Positions 14,759 through 22,482 of a stretch of DNA of 32,117 nt are shown here, in pieces. The translations under genes and the position numbers were made by a program. Origin of the DNA: Acidaminococcus sp. (GTDB taxonomy: Bacteria > Bacillota > Negativicutes > Acidaminococcales > Acidaminococcaceae). Each line of letters starts with the position of its first letter. Position 1 is the stretch's first letter. The notes under the pieces were generated by a model. That model saw only the letters and a list, made by a program, of their open reading frames with translations, had not been told where the DNA came from and did no database searches. Location of the stretch: assembly GCA_019416065.1 (NCBI GenBank), contig DXYB01000024.1, forward strand, positions 1-32,117, written 5' to 3'.

Positions 14759-15619
14759 TTGAGACTCGTCACATTTGCCTATGATAACGATATACAAGTA
14801 GGTGTTATCTCAGAGGATGGTACAAAAGTTATACCTGCCAATAAATATACGGATATGTTTGATCTGATTCAGCGCAGCAGCTTAGACGAATTGATGCAGA
14901 TTGAAGGTATGTCCATGGGGGCTATTCCCTTTTCCCACGTGAAGCTTTTGGCGCCTATTCCCTGCCCTTTGAATGATATTATCTGTCTAGGAATTAACTA
15001 TAAGGCCCACGATGAGGAATTGCCGGACGCCTATCTTCCGGAAAAAGTGGTACAGCGGAATGTGCCGGTGTATTTTTCCAAGCGAGTGGATCGTTGTACC
15101 GATCCCGGGGGCTTAATTGATGGACATTTTGATTTGGTGCACCAGCTGGACTATGAATGCGAACTAGCGGTTATCATTGGAAAAGAAGCAAAAAATGTCC
15201 CAGAAGAGGAGGTCTTTGACTATATTTATGGATATACCATTATTAATGATGTAACCGCACGGGATGTGCAGGTAGCACATAAGCAATGGTATTTTGGAAA
15301 AAGCCTAGATACCTTTGCTCCTATGGGACCTTGTATTGTGACGGCTGATGAATTTCCTGACCAGCCGGCGCTGCATCTTACCACAACCGTAAATGGAGAA
15401 TTGCGGCAGAATAGCAATACCGGCCTATTGGTGCATAGTATTCCTTATATTGTCAGTGAATTGACACAGGGCATGACCTTGCGCCCGGGAACCATTATAG
15501 CGACTGGTACACCGGACGGCACCGGTATAGGGTTTAACCCGCCTAAATTTTTACAGCCTGGGGATGTGGTAGAGTGCAGCATTGAAGGAATTGGGACACT
15601 GCGCAACACAGTAAAATAA
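14759..15619 (+). CDS. Fumarylacetoacetate hydrolase-family protein
   Basis: A 286-residue enzyme of the FAH fold, acting as hydrolase, decarboxylase or isomerase on 2-oxo acids. Features are LGINYKAHDEE, the metal-binding DYECELAVIIGKEA, the segment INDVTARDVQ and the C-terminal ATGTPDGTGIGF. The start TTG 14759 (LRLVTFAYDND) is chosen because AAAGGAAG lies upstream and the protein then begins like other family members; a TTG at 14726 in frame has no such site. The substrate is not predictable. It stands alone, before a terminator shared with the convergent tRNA. Confidence 0.88.
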   Translation: MRLVTFAYDNDIQVGVISEDGTKVIPANKYTDMFDLIQRSSLDELMQIEGMSMGAIPFSHVKLLAPIPCPLNDIICLGINYKAHDEELPDAYLPEKVVQRNVPVYFSKRVDRCTDPGGLIDGHFDLVHQLDYECELAVIIGKEAKNVPEEEVFDYIYGYTIINDVTARDVQVAHKQWYFGKSLDTFAPMGPCIVTADEFPDQPALHLTTTVNGELRQNSNTGLLVHSIPYIVSELTQGMTLRPGTIIATGTPDGTGIGFNPPKFLQPGDVVECSIEGIGTLRNTVK

Positions 15620-15624
15620 GAAAC

Positions 15625-15652
15625 AAAAAAACCGCTGTGTTGCAGCAGCGGT
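15625..15652 (-). terminator. Terminator of tRNA-Val
   Basis: ACCGCTG (15631-15637) pairs with CAGCGGT (15646-15652). On the minus strand six T's follow, 11 bases after the tRNA 3' end. It could also end the plus-strand FAH-family transcript. Confidence 0.75.
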
Positions 15653-15662
15653 ACAGTTTATG

Positions 15663-15739
15663 TGGTGGAACTAACTGGACTCGAACCAGTGACCCCCACG
15701 ATGTCAACGTGGTACTCTAACCATCTGAGCTATAGTTCC
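15663..15739 (-). tRNA. tRNA-Val (anticodon GAC)
   Basis: A 77-base tRNA on the minus strand with 3' CCA encoded. The acceptor GGAACTA pairs with TAGTTCC. The anticodon stem CCACG/CGTGG encloses the loop TTGACAT, giving anticodon GAC. The T arm CTGG-TTCGAGT-CCAG is canonical. It reads GUC and GUU valine codons. It has a strong private promoter and terminator. Confidence 0.96.
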
Positions 15740-15754
15740 AAATATAACAAATTT

Positions 15755-15784
15755 ATTTTAGCCTCTATGACAGAGCTTTGTCAA
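15755..15784 (-). promoter_or_regulatory. tRNA-Val promoter
   Basis: On the minus strand TTGACA (15784-15779) and TAAAAT (15760-15755) are 18 bases apart, 15 bases before the tRNA 5' end. Confidence 0.8.
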
Positions 15785-15878
15785 GGGGCTTTTGTTTCTT
15801 TTTTGCGTAGGAAACGATATAATACAAAGTATAAACGAGTTGGCGCGTTGTACAAAATGGTAAGGAGGAGGAAAAAGT

Positions 15879-16916
15879 TTGCCTGAAAACACGGAAAAAA
15901 GGCTTGTTTTCCGGGACCCACGTGAGATGGTGGCTGTTCTGGGGAAAAATGATGAATACCTCCATGGTATGCAAAAAGTCCTGGCTTGTCAGCTGATCCC
16001 CCGGGGCAACGAAATTATTGCCCAAGGAGATGCCAAAAGTGTAGCGGACGCAGAGAGCTTGTTGGGAGAATTATTGTATCTCTATCGTCAGGGGCTTCCT
16101 GTCACGGAACACGACGTGAAATATAGCTTGAAACTGGTGCTAGAAGGGCAGCAAGAACAGCTGCACCACATGTTTACAGATACCGTGCTGACCACGGCAC
16201 AAGGAAAGCAGGTAAAGGCCAAAACCTTGGGGCAAATGCAATATTTGTATACTATTACCCAAAATGCAATTACTATTGCCATCGGACCTGCCGGAACAGG
16301 CAAAACGTATTTAGCCGTAGCGATGGCGGTGAAAGCACTGAAAAATAAAGAGGTGGAACGGATTATTCTCACACGGCCTGCAGTGGAAGCGGGAGAAAAA
16401 CTCGGCTTTTTACCAGGAGATTTGCAGGAAAAGGTGGATCCGTATCTCAGACCTTTGTATGATGCCCTGTATGAAATGCTGGGGATGGATAGCTTCCAAA
16501 AAAATCTTCAACGTGGAATTATTGAAGTGGCACCACTAGCATATATGCGGGGTCGCACGTTAAATGACGCCTTTATCATCCTGGATGAAGCGCAAAATAC
16601 TACGCCGGAACAAATGCAGATGGCACTGACACGGTTTGGGTTTGGCTCAAAACTGGTAGTGACCGGTGATGCGACCCAGGTAGACCTGCCGGGGGGGCGG
16701 CAATCCGGTTTAACCAATGCAGCGCAAGTGCTGCGGAATATTCCGGGTATCGGCATCATTTATTTTACGGAAAAAGATGTGGTGCGCCACGAAATTGTAG
16801 GGGCCATTATTAAAGCCTATGCTGCGTACGAAGCGAAAAAGAAAGAGCAGCAGGAAAGCAAGGCACGCAGAGAAAGGAAAAAAGGAGCAAAGCATGATCG
16901 TTACCTTGGAAAATGA
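15879..16916 (+). CDS. phoH: PhoH-like ATPase
   Basis: A 345-residue cytoplasmic P-loop protein. Residues 1-75 form a KH-like N-terminal part. Walker A GPAGTGKT is at 136-143, Walker B appears as FIILDEAQNT, and GDATQVDLP is the PhoH/helicase-like motif. The C-terminus is basic (KARRERKKG). It begins with TTG, with AAGGAGGAG eight bases upstream. It overlaps ybeY by 23 bases; the phoH-ybeY pairing is conserved and points to rRNA maturation or RNA handling. A TATAAT at 15818 is the likely -10 box. Confidence 0.94.
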   Translation: MPENTEKRLVFRDPREMVAVLGKNDEYLHGMQKVLACQLIPRGNEIIAQGDAKSVADAESLLGELLYLYRQGLPVTEHDVKYSLKLVLEGQQEQLHHMFTDTVLTTAQGKQVKAKTLGQMQYLYTITQNAITIAIGPAGTGKTYLAVAMAVKALKNKEVERIILTRPAVEAGEKLGFLPGDLQEKVDPYLRPLYDALYEMLGMDSFQKNLQRGIIEVAPLAYMRGRTLNDAFIILDEAQNTTPEQMQMALTRFGFGSKLVVTGDATQVDLPGGRQSGLTNAAQVLRNIPGIGIIYFTEKDVVRHEIVGAIIKAYAAYEAKKKEQQESKARRERKKGAKHDRYLGK

Positions 16917-17376
16917 TCAGGAGGAAATTCGGATCCCGGAAGAGTTGGAATCCATCATAAAAAAAGCGATGGACGCTGCGGCTAAACTGGAAGGGGTGAC
17001 ACCCCATACGGAAGTTGATATTACTATTGTGGATAATGAAGCAATCCATAGGCTGAACCGGGAGTATCGGGGCGTTGACCGGCCAACGGATGTCCTTTCC
17101 TTTGCCCTGGATGAAGGAGAGGAAGAACCAGAAGTCATTGGTGAAGAAGCGGAACATTTGTTGGGGGATATTATTATATCTGCTCCGAAAGCGGTGGAGC
17201 AAGGAGAAGAATTCGGGCACGGGCTGACACGGGAGATGACCTATCTCGCGGTGCATGGCCTCTTACATCTTTTGGGTTATGACCACATGGAAGACGCGGA
17301 CAAGAAAGTTATGCGCGCGCACGAAGAGGCCATTTTAAAACAAATGGACCTGGACGAGAGCCACTTCGGAGGCTGA
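16894..17376 (+). CDS. ybeY: Endoribonuclease/rRNA maturation factor YbeY
   Basis: A 160-residue metal-dependent RNase involved in 16S rRNA 3'-end processing and ribosome quality control. The zinc motif is HGLLHLLGYDH. NREYRGVDRPTDVLSFAL is the conserved substrate-site segment. The start ATG 16894 has AAAGGAG seven bases upstream and lies inside the end of phoH, so the two are translationally linked. cdd begins three bases after its stop. Confidence 0.95.
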   Translation: MIVTLENDQEEIRIPEELESIIKKAMDAAAKLEGVTPHTEVDITIVDNEAIHRLNREYRGVDRPTDVLSFALDEGEEEPEVIGEEAEHLLGDIIISAPKAVEQGEEFGHGLTREMTYLAVHGLLHLLGYDHMEDADKKVMRAHEEAILKQMDLDESHFGG

Positions 17377-17378
17377 GT

Positions 17379-17753
17379 ATGGACCAGGAACTCTATGAGG
17401 CAGCTGTCAAAGCCAGGGAAAATGCCTACTGTCCCTATTCCCATTTTGCCGTAGGAGCGGCGGTACGTACTAAGGACGGTCATATTTTTACAGGCTGCAA
17501 TATTGAGAATGCTTCCTATGGGCTTACGGTATGCGCAGAACGCAATGCTATTTTTTCAGCAGTACAGGCAGGGTATAGAGAATTTTTGGCATTGCTTGTC
17601 ACGGCGAATACGCCGGATCCGGTATCTCCTTGTGGGGCTTGCCGCCAGGTCATGGCAGAATTTAAAATTTCTAAGATCGTAGTAACGAATCTACACGGTG
17701 TTTGCAGGGAAACGACCATAGAAGCGCTGTTACCGGATGGATTTACTTTGTAA
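17379..17753 (+). CDS. cdd: Cytidine deaminase
   Basis: A 124-residue homotetrameric-type cytidine deaminase that converts cytidine and deoxycytidine to uridine and deoxyuridine. The zinc and catalytic motifs TVCAERNAI and PCGACRQ are present. The N-terminus (ARENAYCPYSHFAVGAA) is typical. GGAGG lies six bases upstream. It is tightly packed between ybeY and era. Confidence 0.96.
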   Translation: MDQELYEAAVKARENAYCPYSHFAVGAAVRTKDGHIFTGCNIENASYGLTVCAERNAIFSAVQAGYREFLALLVTANTPDPVSPCGACRQVMAEFKISKIVVTNLHGVCRETTIEALLPDGFTL

Positions 17754-17768
17754 AAGAAAGGATACCAA

Positions 17769-18692
17769 ATGGACCAAGCACAAAAAAAACTGCATCATTC
17801 AGGATTTGTAGCTGTGGTAGGCCGCCCCAATGCGGGAAAATCCACTCTCGTGAACCAACTGGTGGGAGAGAAAGTAGCCATTATTTCTGATCGTCCCCAG
17901 ACGACCCGCAACAGGATTCTTAGTATTTTAAGCTTGCCAGAAGCACAAATTATTTTTCTTGATACGCCGGGGCTGCACAAGCCACAGGACAGGCTGGGAG
18001 AACATATGGTGCAGGCCGCTCTCAATGCCATCAAGGAAGTGAATGCCATCTTGTTTGTGGTGGATGCTTCCGAAAAGAAAAATAAAAGTGAAACCCTGAT
18101 CATGGAACGCCTGCGGGAAGTCAAAGCCCCAGTGATCCTGGTGTTAAATAAAATAGACCAGATCCAGGAAAAGGAGCGGCTGCTTCCTATTATCGGCTAT
18201 TACCAGAGTCGCTTCTCCTTCCGCAGTATTTTCACTATTTCTGCTTTAAAAGATGAGGACTTCACGCCGCTTTTACAAGACATTACCGACTGCCTGCCAG
18301 AAGGGCCGGACTTTTATCCAGAAGACATGTATACGGATCAGCCGGAACGCGTGATGGCAGCAGAAATTATTAGAGAAAAAATTCTGCAGCTTACCCGTGA
18401 TGAAGTTCCCCATGCGGTGGCTGTGGAAACTCAGGAAATGAAGACCCGGATCAACGGGACAGTGTATGTTCGCGCCGATATTTATGTGGAACGGGACTCA
18501 CAGAAAAAAATTATTATCGGTCGGGGCGGTAAAGTACTAAAAGAAATCAGCACTCGGAGCCGAAAAGATATTGAAGCCCTTTTGGGAAATCATGTGTACC
18601 TGGAATTATGGATTAAAGTTCGTCCCAAATGGCGAGAAAAAGAAGGCGAGCTGAAACGACTGGGACTTGCCAACGACCGTGTCAAATATTGA
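17769..18692 (+). CDS. era: GTPase Era
   Basis: The 307-residue Era GTPase, which binds 16S rRNA and promotes 30S assembly. G1 GRPNAGKST, G3 DTPGLHKP and G4 NKID are visible. The C-terminal KH domain carries IIIGRGGKVLKEI. It follows cdd by 15 bases. Its stop codon lies inside the -35 box of the next promoter and inside a hairpin (18671-18703). Confidence 0.97.
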   Translation: MDQAQKKLHHSGFVAVVGRPNAGKSTLVNQLVGEKVAIISDRPQTTRNRILSILSLPEAQIIFLDTPGLHKPQDRLGEHMVQAALNAIKEVNAILFVVDASEKKNKSETLIMERLREVKAPVILVLNKIDQIQEKERLLPIIGYYQSRFSFRSIFTISALKDEDFTPLLQDITDCLPEGPDFYPEDMYTDQPERVMAAEIIREKILQLTRDEVPHAVAVETQEMKTRINGTVYVRADIYVERDSQKKIIIGRGGKVLKEISTRSRKDIEALLGNHVYLELWIKVRPKWREKEGELKRLGLANDRVKY

Positions 18693-18718
18693 CCCGGTCG
18701 TTGGGCACGGTGTATAAT
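18671..18718 (+). promoter_or_regulatory. Promoter and hairpin overlapping the era stop codon
   Basis: TTGACC (18689-18694) and TATAAT (18713-18718) are 18 bases apart. The -35 box contains the era TGA. The same DNA forms a long stem, CAACGACCG/CGGTCGTTG plus GTCAA/TTGAC, across 18671-18703, with one mismatch. No T-tract follows, so it is not a standard terminator. Confidence 0.65.
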
Positions 18719-18772
18719 GAAAGAATATAACGGTCATGTATTTGTGACCATGTAGATAAGGGGAGATGTCCT

Positions 18773-19684
18773 ATAGACGCGGGCGCGCTTGGACGCAACT
18801 TAAAACTGATTGTATATCCCGTTGCCTATGTTTTTTTTCATATTGGACGGGCCTTATACAAATTTATGGAAATAGATCCTGATCATGTAGCCGGCAGCCA
18901 TTCGGAAGATGATATCCGCAAAATGGTCAGTGCCAGTGAAAAAGGTGGCAGCATAGATACGGTGGAGAGCAAACTCATTGACAATGTTTTTGATTTTGCC
19001 GATCGTGTGGCCCGGGAAGTCATGGTACCCCGGCAAGATATGGTGTGCTTGTTTGAGGATGATCCGCTGGAAGAAAATTTAAAAGTGCTGCGGGAGTCGG
19101 GGCATACCCGGTATCCGTTATGCCAGGAAGATCGGGATCATATCCTGGGGATGATCCATATTCGAGAACTGATGAATGCGGAGTATAAAAAGCCCGGATT
19201 TGATTTGAAAAGCATTATGCGAGAAATTGACGTAGTGCCAGAAAGTATGCCGATCTCCAAAATCCTTCAGCTCATGCAGTACAAACATGTGCAGATGGTG
19301 GCAGTGGCTGATGAGTATGGTGGGACCGCCGGTCTTGTAACCATGGAAGACCTGGTAGAAGAAATTGTGGGCGATATTCAGGACGAACACGACACCGATA
19401 TGCCGGAAATCAATAAGATGCCGGATGGTTCTTACGTATTTGATGGACTGGTGCTCCTAGATGAAGTCAGCGAAGTGATGGGCATTCAGTTTGATGAGCC
19501 GGAAGAAGACACCATTGGCGGGTATGTCTTTGGACTCATTGGACGGCAACCCGTGGTGGGGGACAGTGTGGAAGCCAACGGTTACAAATTTGAAGTGTTG
19601 GATTCCACAGGATTTCGCGTTCTCCGGGTGCGGGTAATCCGGTTAAAAAAAGAGGGGAAGGATGTGGCCCAATATGAGCAGTGA
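18773..19684 (+). CDS. CorC/HlyC-like CBS-domain protein with uncertain start
   Basis: A tandem CBS-domain protein followed by a CorC_HlyC (transporter-associated) domain. Signatures are REVMVPRQDMVCL, VADEYGGTAGLVTMEDLVEEI and EEDTIGGYVFGLIG. The Shine-Dalgarno AAGGGGAG (18758-18765) points to an ATA codon at 18773, giving 303 residues. The first ATG in frame is 18866, giving 273 residues without a ribosome-binding site. The 31 residues between include a hydrophobic stretch (LKLIVYPVAYVFFHIGRAL) that looks like real coding sequence. No DUF21 domain precedes it, so length and context match the short CorC/YbeX type, which sits beside phoH-ybeY in other bacteria. Its role in metal-ion efflux or ribosome maturation is inferred. 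Confidence 0.8.
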   Translation: MDAGALGRNLKLIVYPVAYVFFHIGRALYKFMEIDPDHVAGSHSEDDIRKMVSASEKGGSIDTVESKLIDNVFDFADRVAREVMVPRQDMVCLFEDDPLEENLKVLRESGHTRYPLCQEDRDHILGMIHIRELMNAEYKKPGFDLKSIMREIDVVPESMPISKILQLMQYKHVQMVAVADEYGGTAGLVTMEDLVEEIVGDIQDEHDTDMPEINKMPDGSYVFDGLVLLDEVSEVMGIQFDEPEEDTIGGYVFGLIGRQPVVGDSVEANGYKFEVLDSTGFRVLRVRVIRLKKEGKDVAQYEQ

Positions 19685-20420
19685 CCTGTTCCAAGATGAG
19701 GCCATCATTCTCCGGGTAAAAAATTGGCAGACTGCGGACAAATACGCAGTCTGCTTTTGTCGTGAACACGGGAAAATTCCTTTTATTGCCTATGGCGCTG
19801 CGTACCCCAGGAGTCAAAGCGGGCGCCTGGTGCAGCCTTTTGCCCATTTGCAGGTATCTTTGGCTCCGGGACGCAAAGTAGCTACGCTACGCTCCTGTGA
19901 AAGCCTGGATATGCCGCGGGATATTAATTGGGAACATTTGGCCTATGGCGCCATTATTGGGGAAACGGTAGCAAATCTGTTGGGAGACGAAGAACCGCAG
20001 GAACGTGTATTTGCCCTGCTGCTAGAAGCTTATGCACTTTTAGAAAAACGGAATAAACGCCTGGTGACAGACAGTACCCTTTTGAAATTATTATCTTTGT
20101 GCGGGCTGCGTCCCATCCTGGATGTTTGTACCAGCTGCGGGAAACCAGCACAGGCGGATGGATATTTCAGCCTGGCCCAGGGCGGTTTTTTGTGTAGGGA
20201 TTGTGCTATAGGGGACGAACTCACGATGACGGTAGAAACAAAAAATCTTATGGAACAGATGCTGCAGTTAGATTTTTCTGCCCCGCCTGATTTTACCGTA
20301 CGTGGAAAAGAACTTATGGAAATGGAAAAAATACTCCATCAATTTATTGTCTACCAAACAGATCGGCCTTTGCGCAGTCTGGATTTTTTAACGCAAATGG
20401 AGCAAAGTACCCATGGTTGA
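19662..20420 (+). CDS. recO: DNA repair protein RecO
   Basis: A RecO homologue of 252 residues that loads RecA onto SSB-coated DNA with RecR. It has the OB-fold N-terminus (DEAIILRVKNWQTADKYAVC). The zinc finger is seen as CTSCGKP and CRDC. The start could be ATG 19662 or ATG 19674; the purine-rich AGAGGGGAAGG upstream is slightly too close for one and too far for the other. The gene overlaps the corC-like gene by 23 bases. Confidence 0.9.
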   Translation: MWPNMSSDLFQDEAIILRVKNWQTADKYAVCFCREHGKIPFIAYGAAYPRSQSGRLVQPFAHLQVSLAPGRKVATLRSCESLDMPRDINWEHLAYGAIIGETVANLLGDEEPQERVFALLLEAYALLEKRNKRLVTDSTLLKLLSLCGLRPILDVCTSCGKPAQADGYFSLAQGGFLCRDCAIGDELTMTVETKNLMEQMLQLDFSAPPDFTVRGKELMEMEKILHQFIVYQTDRPLRSLDFLTQMEQSTHG

Positions 20421-20895
20421 AACGATGGTTCGCGTTCTGTCTTTACCTTTGTTGTTTCCGGAAATATGGCCTCTGCGAACTGGCGATGGATTGTTTACGG
20501 GATTTTTGTTTATGACGTTGCCCCGGATGCTTTTTTCACTCCACCGCATTTGGCAGCAGAAAGAAGCTTGGAATCTTTACCGCTTTTTGCACGCAGTCTG
20601 GATTTTCGGAACACTTTGCGGATTGGGACTAGCCTTAACAAATCCAGATCAAGGGGCTTTTTGGGGAGCCTTTTTACAGCAGCTACACATGGGAGTAACA
20701 GGGGCATTATTTTTAAAACAAGGTGCAAAAGAAAAACAGCACTATTTGTGGAGAAAAGGATTGCTGCTGCTCACAGGCGCTGCGTGGACTTTTTGTATTA
20801 GTTTTTTTATGATTTTGCCAGAACCGATTTACTGGATGTTGTGGCTTGTAGCCTTGGGCGTTTTGGATGCAATCTATCCCCAAGTCAGCCGCTAG
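20413..20895 (+). CDS. Small polytopic membrane protein, unrecognised
   Basis: A 160-residue protein with about four hydrophobic segments: near residues 25-40, 60-80, 85-100 and 115-155. Loops are short and basic and there is no signal peptidase site. It starts inside recO (8-base overlap at ATG 20413); an ATG four codons later is an alternative. No domain is recognised. The tight overlap suggests it is cotranscribed and coupled with recO. Confidence 0.65.
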   Translation: MVETMVRVLSLPLLFPEIWPLRTGDGLFTGFLFMTLPRMLFSLHRIWQQKEAWNLYRFLHAVWIFGTLCGLGLALTNPDQGAFWGAFLQQLHMGVTGALFLKQGAKEKQHYLWRKGLLLLTGAAWTFCISFFMILPEPIYWMLWLVALGVLDAIYPQVSR

Positions 20896-20922
20896 CCTAT
20901 TTTTATTAAGAAAGGAAACCCA

Positions 20923-21678
20923 ATGAAACTTATCACGTGGAATGTGAATGGACTGCGGGCCTGTATGAATAAGGGCTTTGCAGATGTTATGAAACAATTG
21001 GATGCGGATATTTTTTGTGTACAAGAAACGAAGATGCAGCGGGAACAAGCAGATTTTCAGTTCCCGGGATACTATGAGTACTGGAATAGCGCCGTAAAAA
21101 AAGGGTACTCTGGCACGGCGGTTTTTTCCAAAATGGAACCTATTAACGTAACAAAGGGAATGGGCCTTTTGGAACATGACCAGGAGGGACGGGTTATTAC
21201 AGTAGAATATCCTTCGTTTATCCTAGTGGATGTCTATACCCCGAATTCTCAGCGAGGCTTGGTACGGCTAGACTATCGGTTGAATTGGGAAGATGCCTTT
21301 CAGGAGTATGTGGCAAAACTTGCCCAAAAGAAAACGGTCATCGTATGCGGGGACTTGAACGTGGCGGCGCAGTCCATTGACCTGAAAAACCCGGATAGTA
21401 ACCATAAAAATGCAGGATTTAGTGATGAGGAGCGCGCGAAATTCCAGGAGTTTTTAAAAAAAGGATTTGTAGATTCTTTCCGCATGCTGTATCCGGATAA
21501 AGAGGGAGCCTATACCTGGTGGTCTTATATGTTTAAAGCCAGGGAACGAAATGCAGGGTGGAGAATCGACTATTTTTTGGTGTCCCAGGACGGCAAAGAG
21601 CGGATTGAAGATGTGATTATTCACGACACGGTACTGGGCAGTGACCATTGCCCGGTAGAACTGGACTTTAAGGAGTAA
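20923..21678 (+). CDS. xth: Exodeoxyribonuclease III
   Basis: A 251-residue AP endonuclease/3'-5' exonuclease of the EEP fold. Motifs include ITWNVNGLRA, the metal-binding QETK (Glu35), GDLNVA, WRIDYFLVS and the C-terminal GSDHCPVEL. AAAGGAAA precedes the ATG. The ADP-ribosylglycohydrolase gene begins three bases after its stop, so the two are likely cotranscribed. Confidence 0.96.
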   Translation: MKLITWNVNGLRACMNKGFADVMKQLDADIFCVQETKMQREQADFQFPGYYEYWNSAVKKGYSGTAVFSKMEPINVTKGMGLLEHDQEGRVITVEYPSFILVDVYTPNSQRGLVRLDYRLNWEDAFQEYVAKLAQKKTVIVCGDLNVAAQSIDLKNPDSNHKNAGFSDEERAKFQEFLKKGFVDSFRMLYPDKEGAYTWWSYMFKARERNAGWRIDYFLVSQDGKERIEDVIIHDTVLGSDHCPVELDFKE

Positions 21679-21681
21679 GGT

Positions 21682-22458
21682 ATGGAAGGGGCATTTGTTG
21701 GGGATATTATAGGTTCAGTTTACGAATGGCGGAATCATAAAAGCAAAGAATTTCCTTTGTTTTCAAAAGGATGCAGGGCTACGGATGATTCTGTAATGAC
21801 TTGTGCAGTGGCAGAAGCGTTTCGGAAGGCACAGCAGCAAAATAACCTATCGAAAAAAGAAGTGGTCGTGGAACTGTTGCACCAGCAGATGCGAACATTG
21901 GGACAAAAATACCCCAACGTGGGGTATGGTGGTAAGTTCCTGCATTGGCTCTTTCATCCGGAAATGGGCGCATACGACAGCTTTGGCAATGGGGCAGCGA
22001 TGCGGGTGAGCCCGGCTGGATGGTTTGGGAGGACGCTACAAGAAGTGCGGACACTGGCACTGTGGAGCTGCGAGGTGACCCATAATCATCCGGATTCTTA
22101 CCGGGCAGCGCAGGCCGTAGCAGGAGCTATATTTTTGGCACGGCAGCATAAGACAAAAAAAGAGCTGCGAAACTACATGGAACAGTTTTACTGTTTGGCT
22201 TTTACGGTAGAAAGCATTCGGGATACGTATGCAGGAGATGCAACGTGCAACGGGTCTGTACCCCAGGCGTTGGTTTGCTTCCTGGATGCAGATAGTTTTG
22301 AAGACGCAATTCGCAATGCCATCAGTCTTGGCGGGGATAGTGATACTCTGGGGGCGATTGCAGGCAGTATTGCAGAGCCTTTTTTTGGGATTCCCCAGAA
22401 TATTATAGAAGAAGCCAGAAAATTGTATCTGCCGGAAATGGAGCAATGGGCGGAGTAA
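21682..22458 (+). CDS. ADP-ribosylglycohydrolase-family protein
   Basis: A 258-residue protein of the DraG/ARH fold, which removes ADP-ribose from proteins or nucleic acids. The metal-binding motifs are GDIIGSVYEW, ATDDSVMTCAVAEAF and the C-terminal LGGDSDTLGAIAGSIAE, all intact. AAGGAGTAAGG precedes the ATG. It follows exonuclease III by three bases. No ADP-ribosyltransferase partner lies in this window, so the substrate is unknown. Confidence 0.9.
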   Translation: MEGAFVGDIIGSVYEWRNHKSKEFPLFSKGCRATDDSVMTCAVAEAFRKAQQQNNLSKKEVVVELLHQQMRTLGQKYPNVGYGGKFLHWLFHPEMGAYDSFGNGAAMRVSPAGWFGRTLQEVRTLALWSCEVTHNHPDSYRAAQAVAGAIFLARQHKTKKELRNYMEQFYCLAFTVESIRDTYAGDATCNGSVPQALVCFLDADSFEDAIRNAISLGGDSDTLGAIAGSIAEPFFGIPQNIIEEARKLYLPEMEQWAE

Positions 22459-22482
22459 AAGGCACCAATCTTTTACTTTTTT
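22454..22482 (+). terminator. Terminator shared by convergent stop codons
   Basis: AGTAAAAG (22454-22461) and CTTTTACT (22470-22477) form a perfect 8 bp stem followed by T's to 22482. The left arm contains the stop codon of the plus-strand gene and the right arm that of lgt on the minus strand. Confidence 0.7.

Noticed and set aside
18693..18772. Remnant of a DUF21 domain upstream of the CBS protein
   Set aside because: The stretch is only 80 bases, contains the promoter and an in-frame stop, and encodes nothing like a multi-pass DUF21 domain.
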